Source: Hybos culiciformis (lineage: Eukaryota; Arthropoda; Insecta; Diptera; Hybotidae). Taken from it: a stretch of DNA of 64,000 nt. This document shows, in pieces, positions 13,833 to 26,159 of this stretch. A program made the translations under genes and the position numbers. The stretch covers positions 41,293,525-41,357,524 of the forward strand of contig OZ023273.1 of NCBI GenBank assembly GCA_964007475.1, read 5' to 3'. Under the pieces are notes generated by a model. The model was not told the DNA's origin. It made no database searches and saw only the letters and a program-made list of their open reading frames with translations. Positions within the stretch are counted from its first letter, which is position 1, and each line of letters starts with the position of its first letter.

Positions 13833-16800
13833 ATAGTTGTTACTGCGATTAAAAAAAAAATCGTTAGCTGTTAAGTGATTTAGCCATATAATTTTAATTA
13901 TAGGATTTAATATATTTTACGTAAGCAATTGTTATATTAAATTAGTATTTAAAAAAAAAACTTTGCCTAAAATAAAAATAAATGTATTTAAAGCGTATTA
14001 AAATTGAAGTTCGTCATTATTTATTATAAGTATGTTATTGCAGACGCTAGTCAGCATAAAATATTACTTATATAAGTAATAAACCACTTACTTATGTATG
14101 TTTTCATCATGTTTTTCAGTTAATTTTTTTTTTAGAATCATTTGTTTCAATATTAATAGGATGATAGAAAAATCAATAACAGGTTTCATCGACACTAAGT
14201 CCACACTAAATATTAAATGTAAGAAATATATTGATTAAATGTATAAGAAGCAATGTACATAATCTCTACACATGTTAGTATTCAAACAATTTACACTAAA
14301 CAACATAATTTCTGAAAATATGGAAAAAATTTCATTCCATCCCTGATTTGTTGTATTGTATGAAAAAACTAAAAGATAATATAAATTATTTTTGAGCTAA
14401 GATACTTCTTAAATTTGTTTTTAATACAGCAGCTTTTATATATAAGACTATACATAAATGTTTTTAAATCTTCGGTTGCCTTTTAAAGATGAAACAATCG
14501 GATTCGAGAAACGTTTACATACAAATATAAGTTGATATAGATAGATATTTTTCAAGATCAAAAGTACTTTATTAAAATTATGTTAAACAGGGTAACAATC
14601 ATGATTTAATTTTTGTTTTTTCTTTGCTGATGATAAATATTTGGACATTTCCCAATAAGTAATATTATTGTTTTTCGTTTTAATTAATAATATTTAGACA
14701 TATTTCTAAATGAATGAAAAAATTTTAACTTGAATTAAAAATGCATTGATTTATCGGAAGCTTTTCAATTTGCTTTCATCTTAAGATGGAACAATTTATT
14801 TATAATGATGGTGCACGTATCATTGGTGCGATTCTTATGTTTAGAAGATTATAAGTAAGGATTTTTTATTAGTAATTAGAATTATTTATTTTAAATTTAC
14901 TTTTTGTTATTTAACTATTAGAGTTTTTTTTTCAGAACTAAAAAGTTAGCCCAATCCCAATGATTATAGAGCAATTATTGTTTTTAAAAAAGTTTATTTA
15001 ATTAGTTAAAATTACATAATATTATAAAAATATGTGCTTGGTACTGGAATCGAATCCTGGGCATTTTATCGGGCATTTCATCGTTGGTTTTTTAATTTAT
15101 TTTGTAATCAATACGATGTCAAAAAAAAAATTTCAAATTCAACTAATATTAAAATTAATTAGATTTTGTCATGGAGTCGAAAAAAAAAAACAATTTTTTT
15201 TCTTAACTGGAATTGTTAAGAAGCCCTTTAGAAAACATCATTTTTACATTAAATTAAACGACCACATATTTATACATGAATTGATTCATAATTGAATTTT
15301 ATAGTTGTTTTTTCTCCTTCTTAATATTATTTATTATCTTTTAAAAAGGAAATTAGCTTGTTTTTTGTGTTTTCAAGAAAAAGAAAATTACAAGAATTAT
15401 TTATTTTTTATAGTCTCATTTACAAAATAAAAAAAACTATACACGGTACGCACAAAGAAAGAATTTTAACGAAAATTGGAACGGAATCATTAATTAATTC
15501 TTTTTCTGCAGGTAGGTGGACAATATTGCCTACATTCAATTAAAAATTAAGTTAAATATGGAATAAGTTCTTTAAAAAAATATCTGGTTTCTTTTTTATT
15601 CTTTCTTTACAAAGGATTGGTTTTTATTGCAAGGAAACAAAGAAAAATATTTTTGTATTAATTTTATTTTGTAGTTAAGATAGCTAAGATTTTTTATATC
15701 CCGGATGGATGTGACTAAAGCATTAAAGAAAGAGAAAGGGGTTCTGCCAAATAACGCGTTTCTGAGTTAGGAACTCTTATTTGGGCCAAAAATTACAAAT
15801 TATGTTTATACAAAATTCGGTTTGATAAAAAAATATCGATTAAAATTAGTAAGCTAATGTCGATTGAATAAACCTAAAAATGTTTTTCCGTCAGATTCTA
15901 ACCAAGGATTCGGTATGGATAAGTTTCCATTAAAATTGGTGTCTATATGAATAAAAGTCATAATGTGTAGGAATTTTTTGTACAACGAAGAGTTATTTTT
16001 GGCTTAGAGCCCACAACCGTAGAATTAATTAAAGACTAAATAAGTATGTATATTTCAATTCATTTATGTAATGATTTAGTAAGCAAGACCTTTTACGAAA
16101 GACATTTTCAACAAATTATTTAAAATAGAGTACTTATAAAATTCATAATATAATATATAATATTCCAACAATAATATGAATTCCAGTGTATTTGATTTTC
16201 TTCCAACTTTATTACATCACATGATCGCAACCAATCGGCAATGATCTATGATGCGATGACACGTGACATGCTGTTTAATACAAATCATTTCCCATTGATG
16301 TAAATATTTTGTAAATTAAATAAATTTCATTAAAAAAAAAAAAATCGAATTTATTTTGTTATACAATATTTTTGTCACGGTATTTAAATTTTTTTTTTTT
16401 AATTTTCTTTTTGCTCAAGTAAATCATGTTGTACTGAAATGAAAAAAGTTACATTCTATTTATAAGAAAAGAACAACTTCGTTACTTTAAACTTTCTTTA
16501 AACTCAAAGATTATTTTAAAAAAAATTTTCAAGAATTTTCGAGTCTGAGTCAACCATTTATACTTGGAAGAAAAATTTTAATTTCAACAACTAACTATTT
16601 GTTTTTTAATAAATTATTTCAATTAGTGTAAATATTTTCAATTCGACATCGCAATTAAGTAAATCAAGTTTAATATAATTCAAAAAAGAAACGAGAGTAG
16701 GTACTATCATCCCTATTTGCATATCGTTAAGATTTTCTAGCGATTGAGTTAGAAAAAAAAATTTAATGAAAATCATGTTTCTTATTAAAATTACATTTGA

Positions 16801-19497
16801 AATATGACATTCACCTATTTGTATATTAGCATGAAGCTTGTGGATTATTCGCTTTCTGTTATTTATTTATAATTTTAAAAATGTATCTAATTAAATCATT
16901 TATACTTGTATAAAATCTGGATCATATTACAAAATAAAAATTTTAAATCGTTTATCTAAATATACCTTATTGCTTTGTTTATTATTATCGAAAACTTTGT
17001 AAATAGGCTAAAAATTATTTTGAAATCATCCATAAAGTAAAAAAATTCTCAATTATTTTTGATTTTCTCAAGAATTTAAATTATTGAAGACATAATGAAA
17101 TGTGAGTATGACAATTTTTTTTTTAAATGTATACGAAGATTTTCAGAATTTTTTATTCTAATTATCCCCTCGAGATATAAATTTAATATAATGTAAAATT
17201 TATTATGTTATACGTTGCAGACTTTTCCAAAAAAAAAAATAAAAACTGTGCATATTATAGATGAAACAAATTCTGACTAAAAAATTATTCCCTCTGCAAA
17301 TATGATGAAAGTTAGTTTCTCTTTTAAATAACAATTTGTAAAACTGTCAGGCTATTTATCAAAAGCCTTTGTTTATTATTCTCATTGGTGAATTTTTTTC
17401 CCTTCCAAAAAGATTTCCATAGATGATGTTGATGTTGATGATAAAAAATAATGAAATCATTGAAAATATTATTAGAGAAACAGTGAATTTATGCAAATAA
17501 AATTCAGTTAAATTATCTATAATTGTACCACATAATTTAAAGATTAAAACGTAACTAAAGTGTTAAAGACCATTTTAAAAATTTTATAGATTGCAAGAAC
17601 AGAACTAACTGCAACTTGTTTTTTAGTAGTTTCATTTTATAAGATTATTCCTTTCTAGTTACTACAATGGAATGCAATGGTTCGTTTCTTTCTGCTTCCT
17701 GGAAGACATTATACATGTTGAATTAATCTATTCATAACATAAAGAACCTCAGATAAATAGAAAAGAAGATAATTAGAAGCAAATAAGAGGTCTAACAATA
17801 TAAATGAAAGTATTTATTTGTACATATAAAATTGAAAAATTTTCTCGAAAACTTTAAAATTATTGTTAAAGTCGCGCTTAGTTTCTCAAATTATTGAAAC
17901 ATTATAAATTATATTTGTAGAAAAATAATAACAAATTATTAGATTCACATTGAGTTATACAAATAATGATTTTGTAACTAACTAACAACATAAAATGCAT
18001 AAAAATTTTATAATTGCACATAGGAGGTTGTTAAACCCTCCTGCAATTTTCTAATGACATGTAGGTTATGGTACTTTGAATAGGCATATTTAATATATAA
18101 TAGAATAAATCATAATTACACGGACACATAATATATGTTTTGCAAAGGTGGACAAGTTAAAAGAGCATTTTTTTTTTTTTTTTAAATATATTTTATTTTA
18201 TACACGTGTATAATGAAAAAATTTACATCAAATTTTTTTTTGTTTTCGTTTTTCTATATAATAATTATGTAAATGTAATAAATCAATTTTATAGTATTTA
18301 AAAAGGAAACTATAAATTTAAATTATGTGAATTTTGAGCGCACAGTGAAAAATTATAAAATTAAGGAAATATAAAATTAAATTGTTTACTAATTCAGTTA
18401 AAGTCGTTCACTTTTCATAAATGTTTATTTGAGAGTGCATAATGATGTTTATCTTTTGTTAATAAACAATTTTAATAAAATTTTACACCACATTAAAATT
18501 TTTAATCCGTATATACAAATATTTATGTATATATACATTACATGCATACTTTGTATTTTATCGCTTCATTATTATTAGTATTTAGAAATGTTTGTGCTAT
18601 TTATTCACAAATACCGATTAGAAAATAAATTACAACAATGATTTTCGAATTTTAGCTCTATTGATAAGTGATTAAAGTTGGTCAAAAAGAAGAATTTAAA
18701 AAAAAAAATTCTTCTTCAATTCAATCATCAATTAATTATGTACTAAATAAGTATAAAAAATTTTCATCATCTTGAAAAAAATTTGATATTTTTCAATAAT
18801 TTATTAAAATTAATTTTTCATTTTTGCGTTTCTAATCGTTCAACAACAAATTATTCGATTCACAATTTTTAATTCTCAAATTAAATATTATCGAAACAAT
18901 CAAATATATTGGCGCCAAGTGTTTTATTCGTGTTCTTTAATTATCGATTTCTACTGTTTAATGTCATCAAATTTCAAGAGTTTTTTTTTTAATATTTTTT
19001 TTTTTTGGTAGGTACCAAAAAAAAACCAAAAGAACAACAAATAAAATTCGAGGAAAATGGTTTTTTTTTTGTTAGGTTTGAAATTATTAATGACGATTTC
19101 AAATTGTTTTTAAATCAAAACAATTTTAATTTCTCTGTCGTCTTCTTTGCGCTTTTATTTTTAATGTTTTTATTTATGTTTTTATTTTGGTTTTTTTTTT
19201 TGTGTCTTTTTTCAGTGGTCACTAAATCCTTTTAAGTTTTAGTTTTTTTAGAGACCAAATCATTTGTTATGCAGTTCACATGCATTTAACGATAAAAATA
19301 TTTCTTTTTTTTTTAACAAATTTTGGAAATTTAAATAATATTGTGGAAAATTAAGGTTTAGTTTGGAAACTGAGGAAAGCAAAAGTTTCCAATAGCCAAA
19401 AAGAAAATAATACATAATTATTTTTATGATTTCTGCTATAAACAAATATTTCTTCCGTGCAAAATTAGTATATTCTGTTGCAGAAAATATATTTTCA
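13833..19497. other. Non-coding stretch, no gene seen
   Basis: A+T-rich sequence without a supportable gene. Two short blocks have more balanced base composition: about 15,030-15,090, and 15,700-16,020 with phrases such as AACGCGTTTCTGAGTTAGG. They may be repeat relics, but no boundaries or second copies are visible here. Open frames such as the one at 15,032-15,295 are lysine and phenylalanine rich and match nothing I know. Confidence 0.45.
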
Positions 19498-19767
19498 CTA
19501 GAAAAAAGCCTGCACAGAAAAAATAGTACAGGCCTAGCCTAGTAACTATGCGTTGATTTTTGTCATTTCGAAAAGAATGCTTTTATTTTTTTATTGATAA
19601 AGTACGCCTTGATTTTTTTTTGATTACATTTTAAATTTTTTATCAAAGTACGCCTTGCATTCAGTGTTGCGTAGTCATTCGGTTATTTTATTTATTATTT
19701 ACAAATAAATAGAGGAAAGTGCCAACACTGTCAAGGTCGTTTAAGAGGTGAGTTCACCTTTTATTAT
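19498..19767 (-). mobile_element. Helitron-like non-autonomous element, copy 1
   Basis: This 270-bp unit is repeated at 51,236-51,553. Read on the minus strand, its 3' end has a hairpin at 19,508-19,533 (stem GCCTGTAC / GTGCAGGC with one mismatch here). A T6 stretch and CTAG (19,498-19,501) follow, with host T next. A hairpin a few bases before a CTRR end flanked by T is the known Helitron 3' terminus. The other end carries the small palindrome GGTGAGTTCACC (19,748-19,759) and the shared sequence stops at TTTTATTAT. A canonical 5' TC is not visible, so a Helentron-type (HINE/DINE-like) element is possible. It has no coding capacity and would need an autonomous Helitron for movement. Confidence 0.6.
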
Positions 19768-22628
19768 ATTAGATTATTTTAGTAACTTAAACAAAAATCA
19801 AAAATATTATAAAAAAATTTATTTTTTACAAAAATTGGTATACTTAATCTTCTTTTAGAACTTCAAGATTTGTTGTTTACGTGTATCCAAACAAAATGAC
19901 CTGAATTGAAATGTTAATAAATTATTTATCTTCCGCAATGGTTGATGATACAACCAAAAATTTAATTCATTATCAAACCATTGAGAATAACTTATTCCAC
20001 TTGAATATAAGAATTGTGAATTTTTAATTTCCAGTGAGAAATCGAAACTTGTTTTTTTTAACTCTATGTGGATATTATTAGTGTATATTTTAAAGTCAAT
20101 TTATAGTTTCCGAAATGATTTTCTGATTTATTATTATTTTTATGTTCATTTATTTATTTATTTTTTTTAATTTGTAAATTTCATTTTATTTATTTATTGA
20201 ACTTTAAATTATTCAAAATTTTATAATAAAGTCACTGACCTTTTCCAAAAAAAAAAAAAAGAAAAAAGTGCAGTTTAACAATAAATTTTAATGATTTTTG
20301 AAAAAAGAAATCATAATAATTATGATTTCATACATTGCATTCTAATTTAAAATTTTCCTATTTGTTGAGAAAATATTTAATATTGCATTTTATGTCAAAG
20401 TTTTCGTAAAAAAAAACTTTTACGAAATGTTGCAAAACTTTTTCTTATGTTGTTTTCTTTTTTCTATATTAAATTCTGCATAGAGCCTTAACAGTGAGTA
20501 CATAAATTAATGTTTATGCATAAGAGAAACTAATTTATAAAAAAGAAACTGCTCCTTCAAAATCAAGCTGCACGACAATCGAACAACGTATCTTTCTGAA
20601 ATTCGCATATTTAAAATTCGATTACGAACTTATTGCTGCTATCAGAGTTTTTAGGAGCTTTTAAACTGTAAATAATTATAGATACAATTTTTTATTATTA
20701 GTTCCATTTTTTATTACCATAAGTTATATCTTTTTATTTAGAAAAAAACTGTAGGATTATAAAACATAATTAAATTCGTTTTTATTATAATTTTTATTTT
20801 AACTAATTAAGAAAACAAAAATTAATTTTATTGTGACACAAAAAATGTTTAAAGGCGTTATTTTCATTCCATAAATCGATATTTACAAATTATTTACGAG
20901 GTCACCATTAATCCTAATAGAGTTAAGGTTTAGATTTTTGTTATGAGTTGAGTTTTTTTTTTAATTAAGCAATTGCAATAGGGTTATTCAATGCAAGTGA
21001 GAAATGAGACGACGTACAATATTGCATCGTATATGTTAGTACGGTAATGACGATATAAATTAAAAGCCTTATATTAACCCATAGAAACAATATGCTTAAT
21101 TTGATTAAATTTAAAAATAAAAAAAAATGTTTAACTTCATGTACCTACTTTATATATTTTTAATGATATAAAAAATATTACACGATTTTATTAATGGTAT
21201 TACAATAATAACCTCTCTAATAAATTTATTTTAACATCAATTCAGTTTTGAATCGGTATATTTAATGTTTAGTTGAAAGTTCAGATTTTAATTTAAAAAA
21301 ACTCGATAATAAAAAATCATCTTCAATTTTTATGTGCGATAAAATGTAAAATTATGTTTGTATGTAGGTGGATTTTCTTCTTTTTTTTTTTCTTTTGTTT
21401 TATTTTAATTAAATTTTTCATTGAAATTTTATTTTGAATTTGAATGGAAGAAATCAAATAAAAATTTGAACTCAACACTTTTGAAGCTTAGTGTGTTCTT
21501 TTATTATATAGTTTTTAATTAAAGTTCTTTCTTTATTAAACAATCATAGATTTTTCAAAATTTTTCATATGTGGTGCAAATTCTAAAAAAAAGTAAAATC
21601 AAGTTCTATGCACAAAAAAAAACAGTATGAATAAAATTTATAAATTTTTCTTTTTAGTTACATATAACTATGGTTTTTGCAAAACTCAAAAGTGACAAAA
21701 TCTTTAAATAACAGTTGAAACGAAAAAAGGGTCACACATTTTTTTGATCCAAATTTTATTTTTATCAAAATTATCCTTTACGAATTTGTAATAATAAAAA
21801 TTCAATTAATTTTGATTTTATAATTTTTTTTTTTATTGAAATCAAAATAAAATTGCAATATTTTACAAATTTTTATTAAAGAGAAACAGAACAACTAAAT
21901 TATGACCTATATATAGTGATGCTAAATGTTAGTTATCTTATTTGGTAGAATAAAGGGTTTTATAAATAGTATTAACATTTTTTTCAATGAATAAGTTAAA
22001 ACTTAAATGTCAAGCTTAACTACTAAAATAGAGGACTGTTAAAGAGAGGGAAAGTATCTAGTTAAACCAAAAATTTTAGCGATTTTGATTAACTATTATC
22101 TTGGTTAGGTTTTTAACAATATGTTTTCTTTTCTTTTTAAATCTTTTGATGAAATCTAGGTGATAAATTTAAAATTGTTTGATTGAGATTCATAAGTTAA
22201 ATTGTCGAATAATAGTTTTTTCTCTAAAGTCGCTTGTAATGGTAAATTCTTGGTATATTGTTTAAATCAAGGATATTATTATTATCAATGAGATTAATAA
22301 ATCCTTCAAGTGGATGAAACCAGCTGTCAGCGTGTTTCGTATGTATTTTTTGTCAATACAAGCTATTGGTCGTATTAGATTATTATCTCTTGAAAAAATA
22401 TTATTATAGTATCTTCCTGTGAGATTAATTATATAATGAGTGAGTTTTGGTTGTTTCTAATAGTATTTTTTTGGAAATTTATTTGACATCATGAATGTGT
22501 CTTCAAAATGGAACGGATAGACAAATTTTATGAACAAATGAGTTAACATTATAATTATGTTACCAATATTATCATTTGCATTCAAAATTAAATTTTTTTA
22601 CTAACTTAATTTTTTTTTCTTATTTCAG
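19768..22628. other. Non-coding stretch, no gene seen
   Basis: A+T-rich sequence without motifs. It leads into a strong splice-acceptor-like tract (TTACTAAC branch-like sequence at about 22,598, then a T-rich run and CAG at 22,626-22,628). Confidence 0.4.
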
Positions 22629-22671
22629 GTATTTATGCGTACACCTTGTTTAGTCTCTGGAAATCCAATTA
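22629..22671 (+). CDS. Candidate small exon, perhaps an alternative twin exon
   Basis: A 43-bp segment lies between a strong acceptor (branch-like TACTAAC, long T tract, TTTCAG) and a strong donor (GTAAGT-like GTAAGTT). Read from its first base it encodes VFMRTPCLVSGNPI and leaves one base. That phase joins correctly to the two-base overhang of the exon at 55,716. It has an internal ATG at 22,635, so a short N-terminal isoform of the deadenylase lacking the leucine-rich repeats could begin here. I do not recognise the peptide, and the distance to the next known exon is 33 kb. It could equally belong to another gene or be fortuitous. Confidence 0.3.
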
Positions 22672-23927
22672 GTAAGTTAGAATATGATTTTTATATGTGA
22701 ACGAAGCTTTCTACAAATAAATAATCATAAAAAAATATGCAAATTGATTCAATAATTCAATTCCATACTTTATGAAGAAACATTTTTGTGGAAGGCTAAA
22801 AAAATAGCTACAATACAAGAAAACTTATGCTAATGTAAAAATTTCGAAAACATTGATACACTAATTTATTGTCAGAATAAATAAACACAGTAAAACCAAA
22901 CATTTATATAGTTTCCGAAATTTAAAAACTAAACTTTATTGAATTAACACCTCTAAAATAATATTTCATAACTTTCGTTCCATAGAATCGTTAGAGATTA
23001 TAATCTCATAATACACTATGGGAAAAAGTTTTAATTTCAAATGATTTAACATAAAAATAAGCATTATAAAAATTGAACCTTAAATATTTTTTGAAAAGAA
23101 ATTTAAAGCGAAAGTGTATCACAAGCTTGAATAATTTTATTGTCGGCACTACAATAAAGTTCATTAAACTTGAATTTTTTTTTTTGAATACTTTTGTCTT
23201 TTATTTTTAATTTAATTTTTTTCTAAAATCTAAAAAGACTGAAAGAATTAAGCTGTCATATTTTTTTCAACAATTTGAATTATTATGATTCTAATATTTA
23301 ATTTTCTGGAAAATCGGAAAGAAAAGTGAAACTTTAAAAAACATAATATAATTGAAAACAAAAATATCGCAATATTGTTAAAAATTAAATTTATTAAACT
23401 GATTATACCAAAAAACAAAAACAATCTTTTTCTTTGTACGTTTTGAAAAAGAAAGCCAGTTCCCTTGAAATTATTATTCATGATATTGTTATTTTCTTCT
23501 GAAATAAAATATGTATAAAATAATAATAAAAAAAAAAATAAAAATCATAAATTTTTATGCTCCCATTACGAAAAGAATAGGAACAAAAATTTACATGATT
23601 GAATAAATTTCTATTTAATTTTACCATATTTAGATAGGTCGGGCTTGCTGCTCATAGAGTATTTAAAAATTAAAAATTAAAAACAATAATGAATTTTTTT
23701 TTCTTATTCTACAAAACAATAAAAAGTAAAAGTATAATATAATGAAAAATATATTTATAATCTGCTTTTCAAACGAGGTAATTATGTCGTCCATATGGAC
23801 GACTGAATACCATCAGCAACAAATTCTTATATAATTCAACAATAGAAGTTTTTCTTTTTCAGAGAAAAAAATAGTTAAGTAGAATCGTCGACAAACTCAC
23901 AGAATGGAGTTAAATTTTTAAATATTT
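22672..23927. other. Non-coding stretch with an 18-bp perfect palindrome
   Basis: No gene is seen. The only structured item is GTCGTCCATATGGACGAC at 23,786-23,803, a perfect palindrome that stands out from the A+T-rich surroundings. It could be a protein-binding site or chance. Confidence 0.4.
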
Positions 23928-24212
23928 GAAACTTCTTTATGGGCATTGTGATTGGGAGTGTCAAAAATGTGACGATTATTGACGAAAAAAAAAAAAAAAA
24001 TTTATGTGTCAGCTGATGATTAAACCTACAGCCGCTGGCAACTTAATGAAGCTTATCAGCGCAATAACCTACTCTATATTGGCTCAGAATAAAAGTCGAA
24101 AATACTATTTTTTTTTCGATTGAAAGGGAAATATAATTTACTTTAAATTATTGAATAAAAAATATTTCATTTATTAATTATTAGTCCTAATTTTCAAAAA
24201 GTTTTTGGAATA

Positions 24213-24766
24213 CTGGCCGCAGCAGTCGAAGGACAAAAATCGACTAGTCAAAGGACAAAAATCGACTAGTCGCCGTCGAAAAAAATCGATCGGCTCATGT
24301 CTGACTTGGGGATTTTAAATATTTATTAAGCCATCCCAGAAAATACTACTTGCCATGAAGTTTCACTTCTTCCGTGTGTTCCGCGACTCACACATGTTTT
24401 TTTCACTTGAAATGTTTTTTGCGGATTCTGAAAAACTTCTATTTCAGAATTACCCAATTCCGCCCAATTCTATGTGCTTTGGCAACAATATTATAGTTTT
24501 TCTTTTCTTCAATCTGAAATTTCATTCCTTATCTTAAATTATTGGGCAATAATTATGGCTATTAAGATTAAACCATAATAATCTTGAAAATTAAAAAAAA
24601 TATGTGAGTCTCGGGACACACGGAAGAAGTGAAACTTCATGGCAAGTAGTATTTTCTGGAGCGGCTAAATAAATATTTAAAATGACCAAATGCATATAAG
24701 ACATGACGCCAATCGATTTTTTCGCCGGCGACTAGTTGATTTTTGTCCTTCGACTGCTGCGGCCAG
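24213..24766. repeat. Inner inverted repeat, arms of about 170 bp
   Basis: The left arm (24,213-24,393) and right arm (about 24,600-24,766) are imperfect reverse complements around a spacer of roughly 205 bp. The outer tips read CTGGCCGCAGCAGTCGAAGG and its complement. Inner landmarks are GCCATGAAGTTTCACTTC, CTTCCGTGTGT and ACTACTTGCC. The left arm carries a tandem duplication of about 26 bp (AAGGACAAAAATCGACTAGT at 24,229-24,281). The arm begins exactly where the outer arm ends, so this is either an insertion into the larger element or its natural core. Confidence 0.6.
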
Positions 24767-24997
24767 TCGACTTAAAATAACTTGTTTTGGGGGAATTCGG
24801 CGGCTTAGAAAAAATTAAACAAAAAAAATTAAAAACCAGCGACTACTTAGATATAAAAATATTTAAAAATTCTAAAATACTTTTTAAGCTCAAAAAGTTT
24901 AGTGGCATAATGGCTTTTAAATTATTTCAAAATGGCTAGAATTATGGCTGCTTGGCAACACTGATTGCCAGATGATTTCTATTATATTTTAACGGGC

Positions 24998-25305
24998 TGT
25001 CTACATTAGCGATTTAGAATCGCGCGTATTTATGAATGTATTCTATTTTTTCTGTTTCATTTATTAGTATTTATGTGTGCTCAATATGCCACTGGGTTAG
25101 ATTTAAAGCATGCGATTTTTACTGGACTTAAATGTCAAATTAATAAAAAAACCAAAATTTGTGAGAAATGTCAAAAAATACGCATGCTGAAAAATTATTC
25201 AAAATCAGCATGCGTATTTTGCAGCGATTTTGGATTTTGTATAAAGATACACGAATACATTTAAAGAACAAAATCGCATGCAGGAAAAATACGCTAATGT
25301 AGACA
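24998..25305. mobile_element. Small MITE-like unit with TGTCTACATTAGCG ends
   Basis: TGTCTACATTAGCG at 24,998-25,011 is matched by its exact complement at 25,292-25,305. Inside, GCATGCGATTTT (25,109) faces AAAATCGCATGC (25,271). The centre has a 16-bp perfect stem, AAAATACGCATGCTGA at 25,175-25,190 with its complement at 25,205-25,220. The unit is thus a nested set of inverted repeats about 308 bp long. No target duplication is clear. A chance open frame crosses it and has no family resemblance. Confidence 0.45.
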
Positions 25306-25438
25306 CAATTCCTGTCTGTAAACACAATTCCGGTTACAACTATATTATTAGCGACAATAATGTATGAAAAAACAGCAGCGTGGCTTAAATCATGTTTTCT
25401 TTTTGTTGCCCGAAAAGTTTAACCTAAAAAAACTTTTT

Positions 25439-25752
25439 AAATATGCCTGAAAAATTTCATGTTTAAGTATTAGTACTTCTTCTGAAAATGAATTGGAATA
25501 AAAATATTCTACATGCATTGCATTAATGGAATTTAATGGCAAAAATAATTTATACTAACAACTCAATTACAAATTACTTCAAAAAAAAATCTGTTTTAGT
25601 TAAAAGAGCATTTTCAAATATGCCTGCAAAATTTGACATTAGTATTTCTTCCGAAAAGTAATTGTAATAAAAATATTCCTCCTGCATTTTATTAGTGTAA
25701 TTTAATGTCAAAAATAAATTACACTAACAAACTAAAAATTACATTAAGAAAA
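25439..25752. repeat. Two diverged tandem copies, period about 177 bp
   Basis: Copy 1 begins at AAATATGCCTG near 25,439 and copy 2 at AAATATGCCTG near 25,616. Both continue through the same order of blocks: ATTAGTA, TTCTTC, GGAATAAAAATATTC or its variant, GCAT, then TAATTTAATG. Copy 2 also contains a 13-bp inverted repeat, TTAGTGTAATTTA at 25,692-25,704 with its complement at 25,715-25,727. This is probably subterminal structure of the surrounding fold-back element. Confidence 0.5.
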
Positions 25753-26159
25753 ATTAATATCAAAAATAAATTATCCACAAAATAGGTGCATGTGGAACAT
25801 TTTTATTCAGAATACATATTTGTATTCCAAAAACTTTTTGAAAATTAGCACTAATAATTAATAAATGAAATATTTTTTTTATTATTGTTTAAAATAAATT
25901 TCCCTTTTAATCGAAAAAAAAAAAAAAGTATTTTCGACTTTAATTCTGAGCCAATATAGAGTAGGTTATTGCGCTGATAAGCTTCATTAAGTTGCTAGCG
26001 GCTGTCGGTTTTATCATCAGCTGACACATAAATTTTTTCTTTTTTCTTTTTTTTTGCCTTTTTTTTTGACATTCGGCGTTACATTTTTGACACTCGGCGT
26101 TACATTTTTGACACTTACATTTTTTTCACTCTCAATCACAATGCCTCTAAAGAAGTTTC

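Larger units (their letters stand above)
23928..26159. mobile_element. Composite fold-back element with roughly 300-bp terminal inverted repeats
   Basis: The segment 23,928-24,212 reappears as its reverse complement at about 25,831-26,159. Shared landmarks are GAAACTTCTTTA at the tip, GGCATTGTGATTG, a block containing ATGTGTCAGCTGATGAT, then GCAACTTAATGAAGCTTATC and CCTACTCTATATTGGCTCAG. The tips face outward. The two arms differ by substitutions and by short tandem insertions in the right arm (repeats of GGCGTTACATTTTTGACA near 26,085-26,120). This means real divergence rather than an assembly fold-back. No transposase frame is present. The interior holds a second inverted repeat, a small MITE-like unit and a direct repeat, listed separately. 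No target duplication could be recognised. Confidence 0.6.

Noticed and set aside
15032..15090. GGAATCGAATCCTGGGCA, which looks like a tRNA T-arm
   Set aside because: No acceptor, D or anticodon stems could be folded around it; a tRNA or tRNA-derived SINE is not supported.
23928..24766. CRISPR-like reading of the repeated 26-bp units
   Set aside because: Only two adjacent copies with no spacers, in a eukaryotic fold-back element.
25073..25264. Cys-containing 63-codon frame that resembles a zinc-binding protein
   Set aside because: The Cys residues come from the concentric inverted repeats of a MITE-like unit; the pattern is not a known finger.
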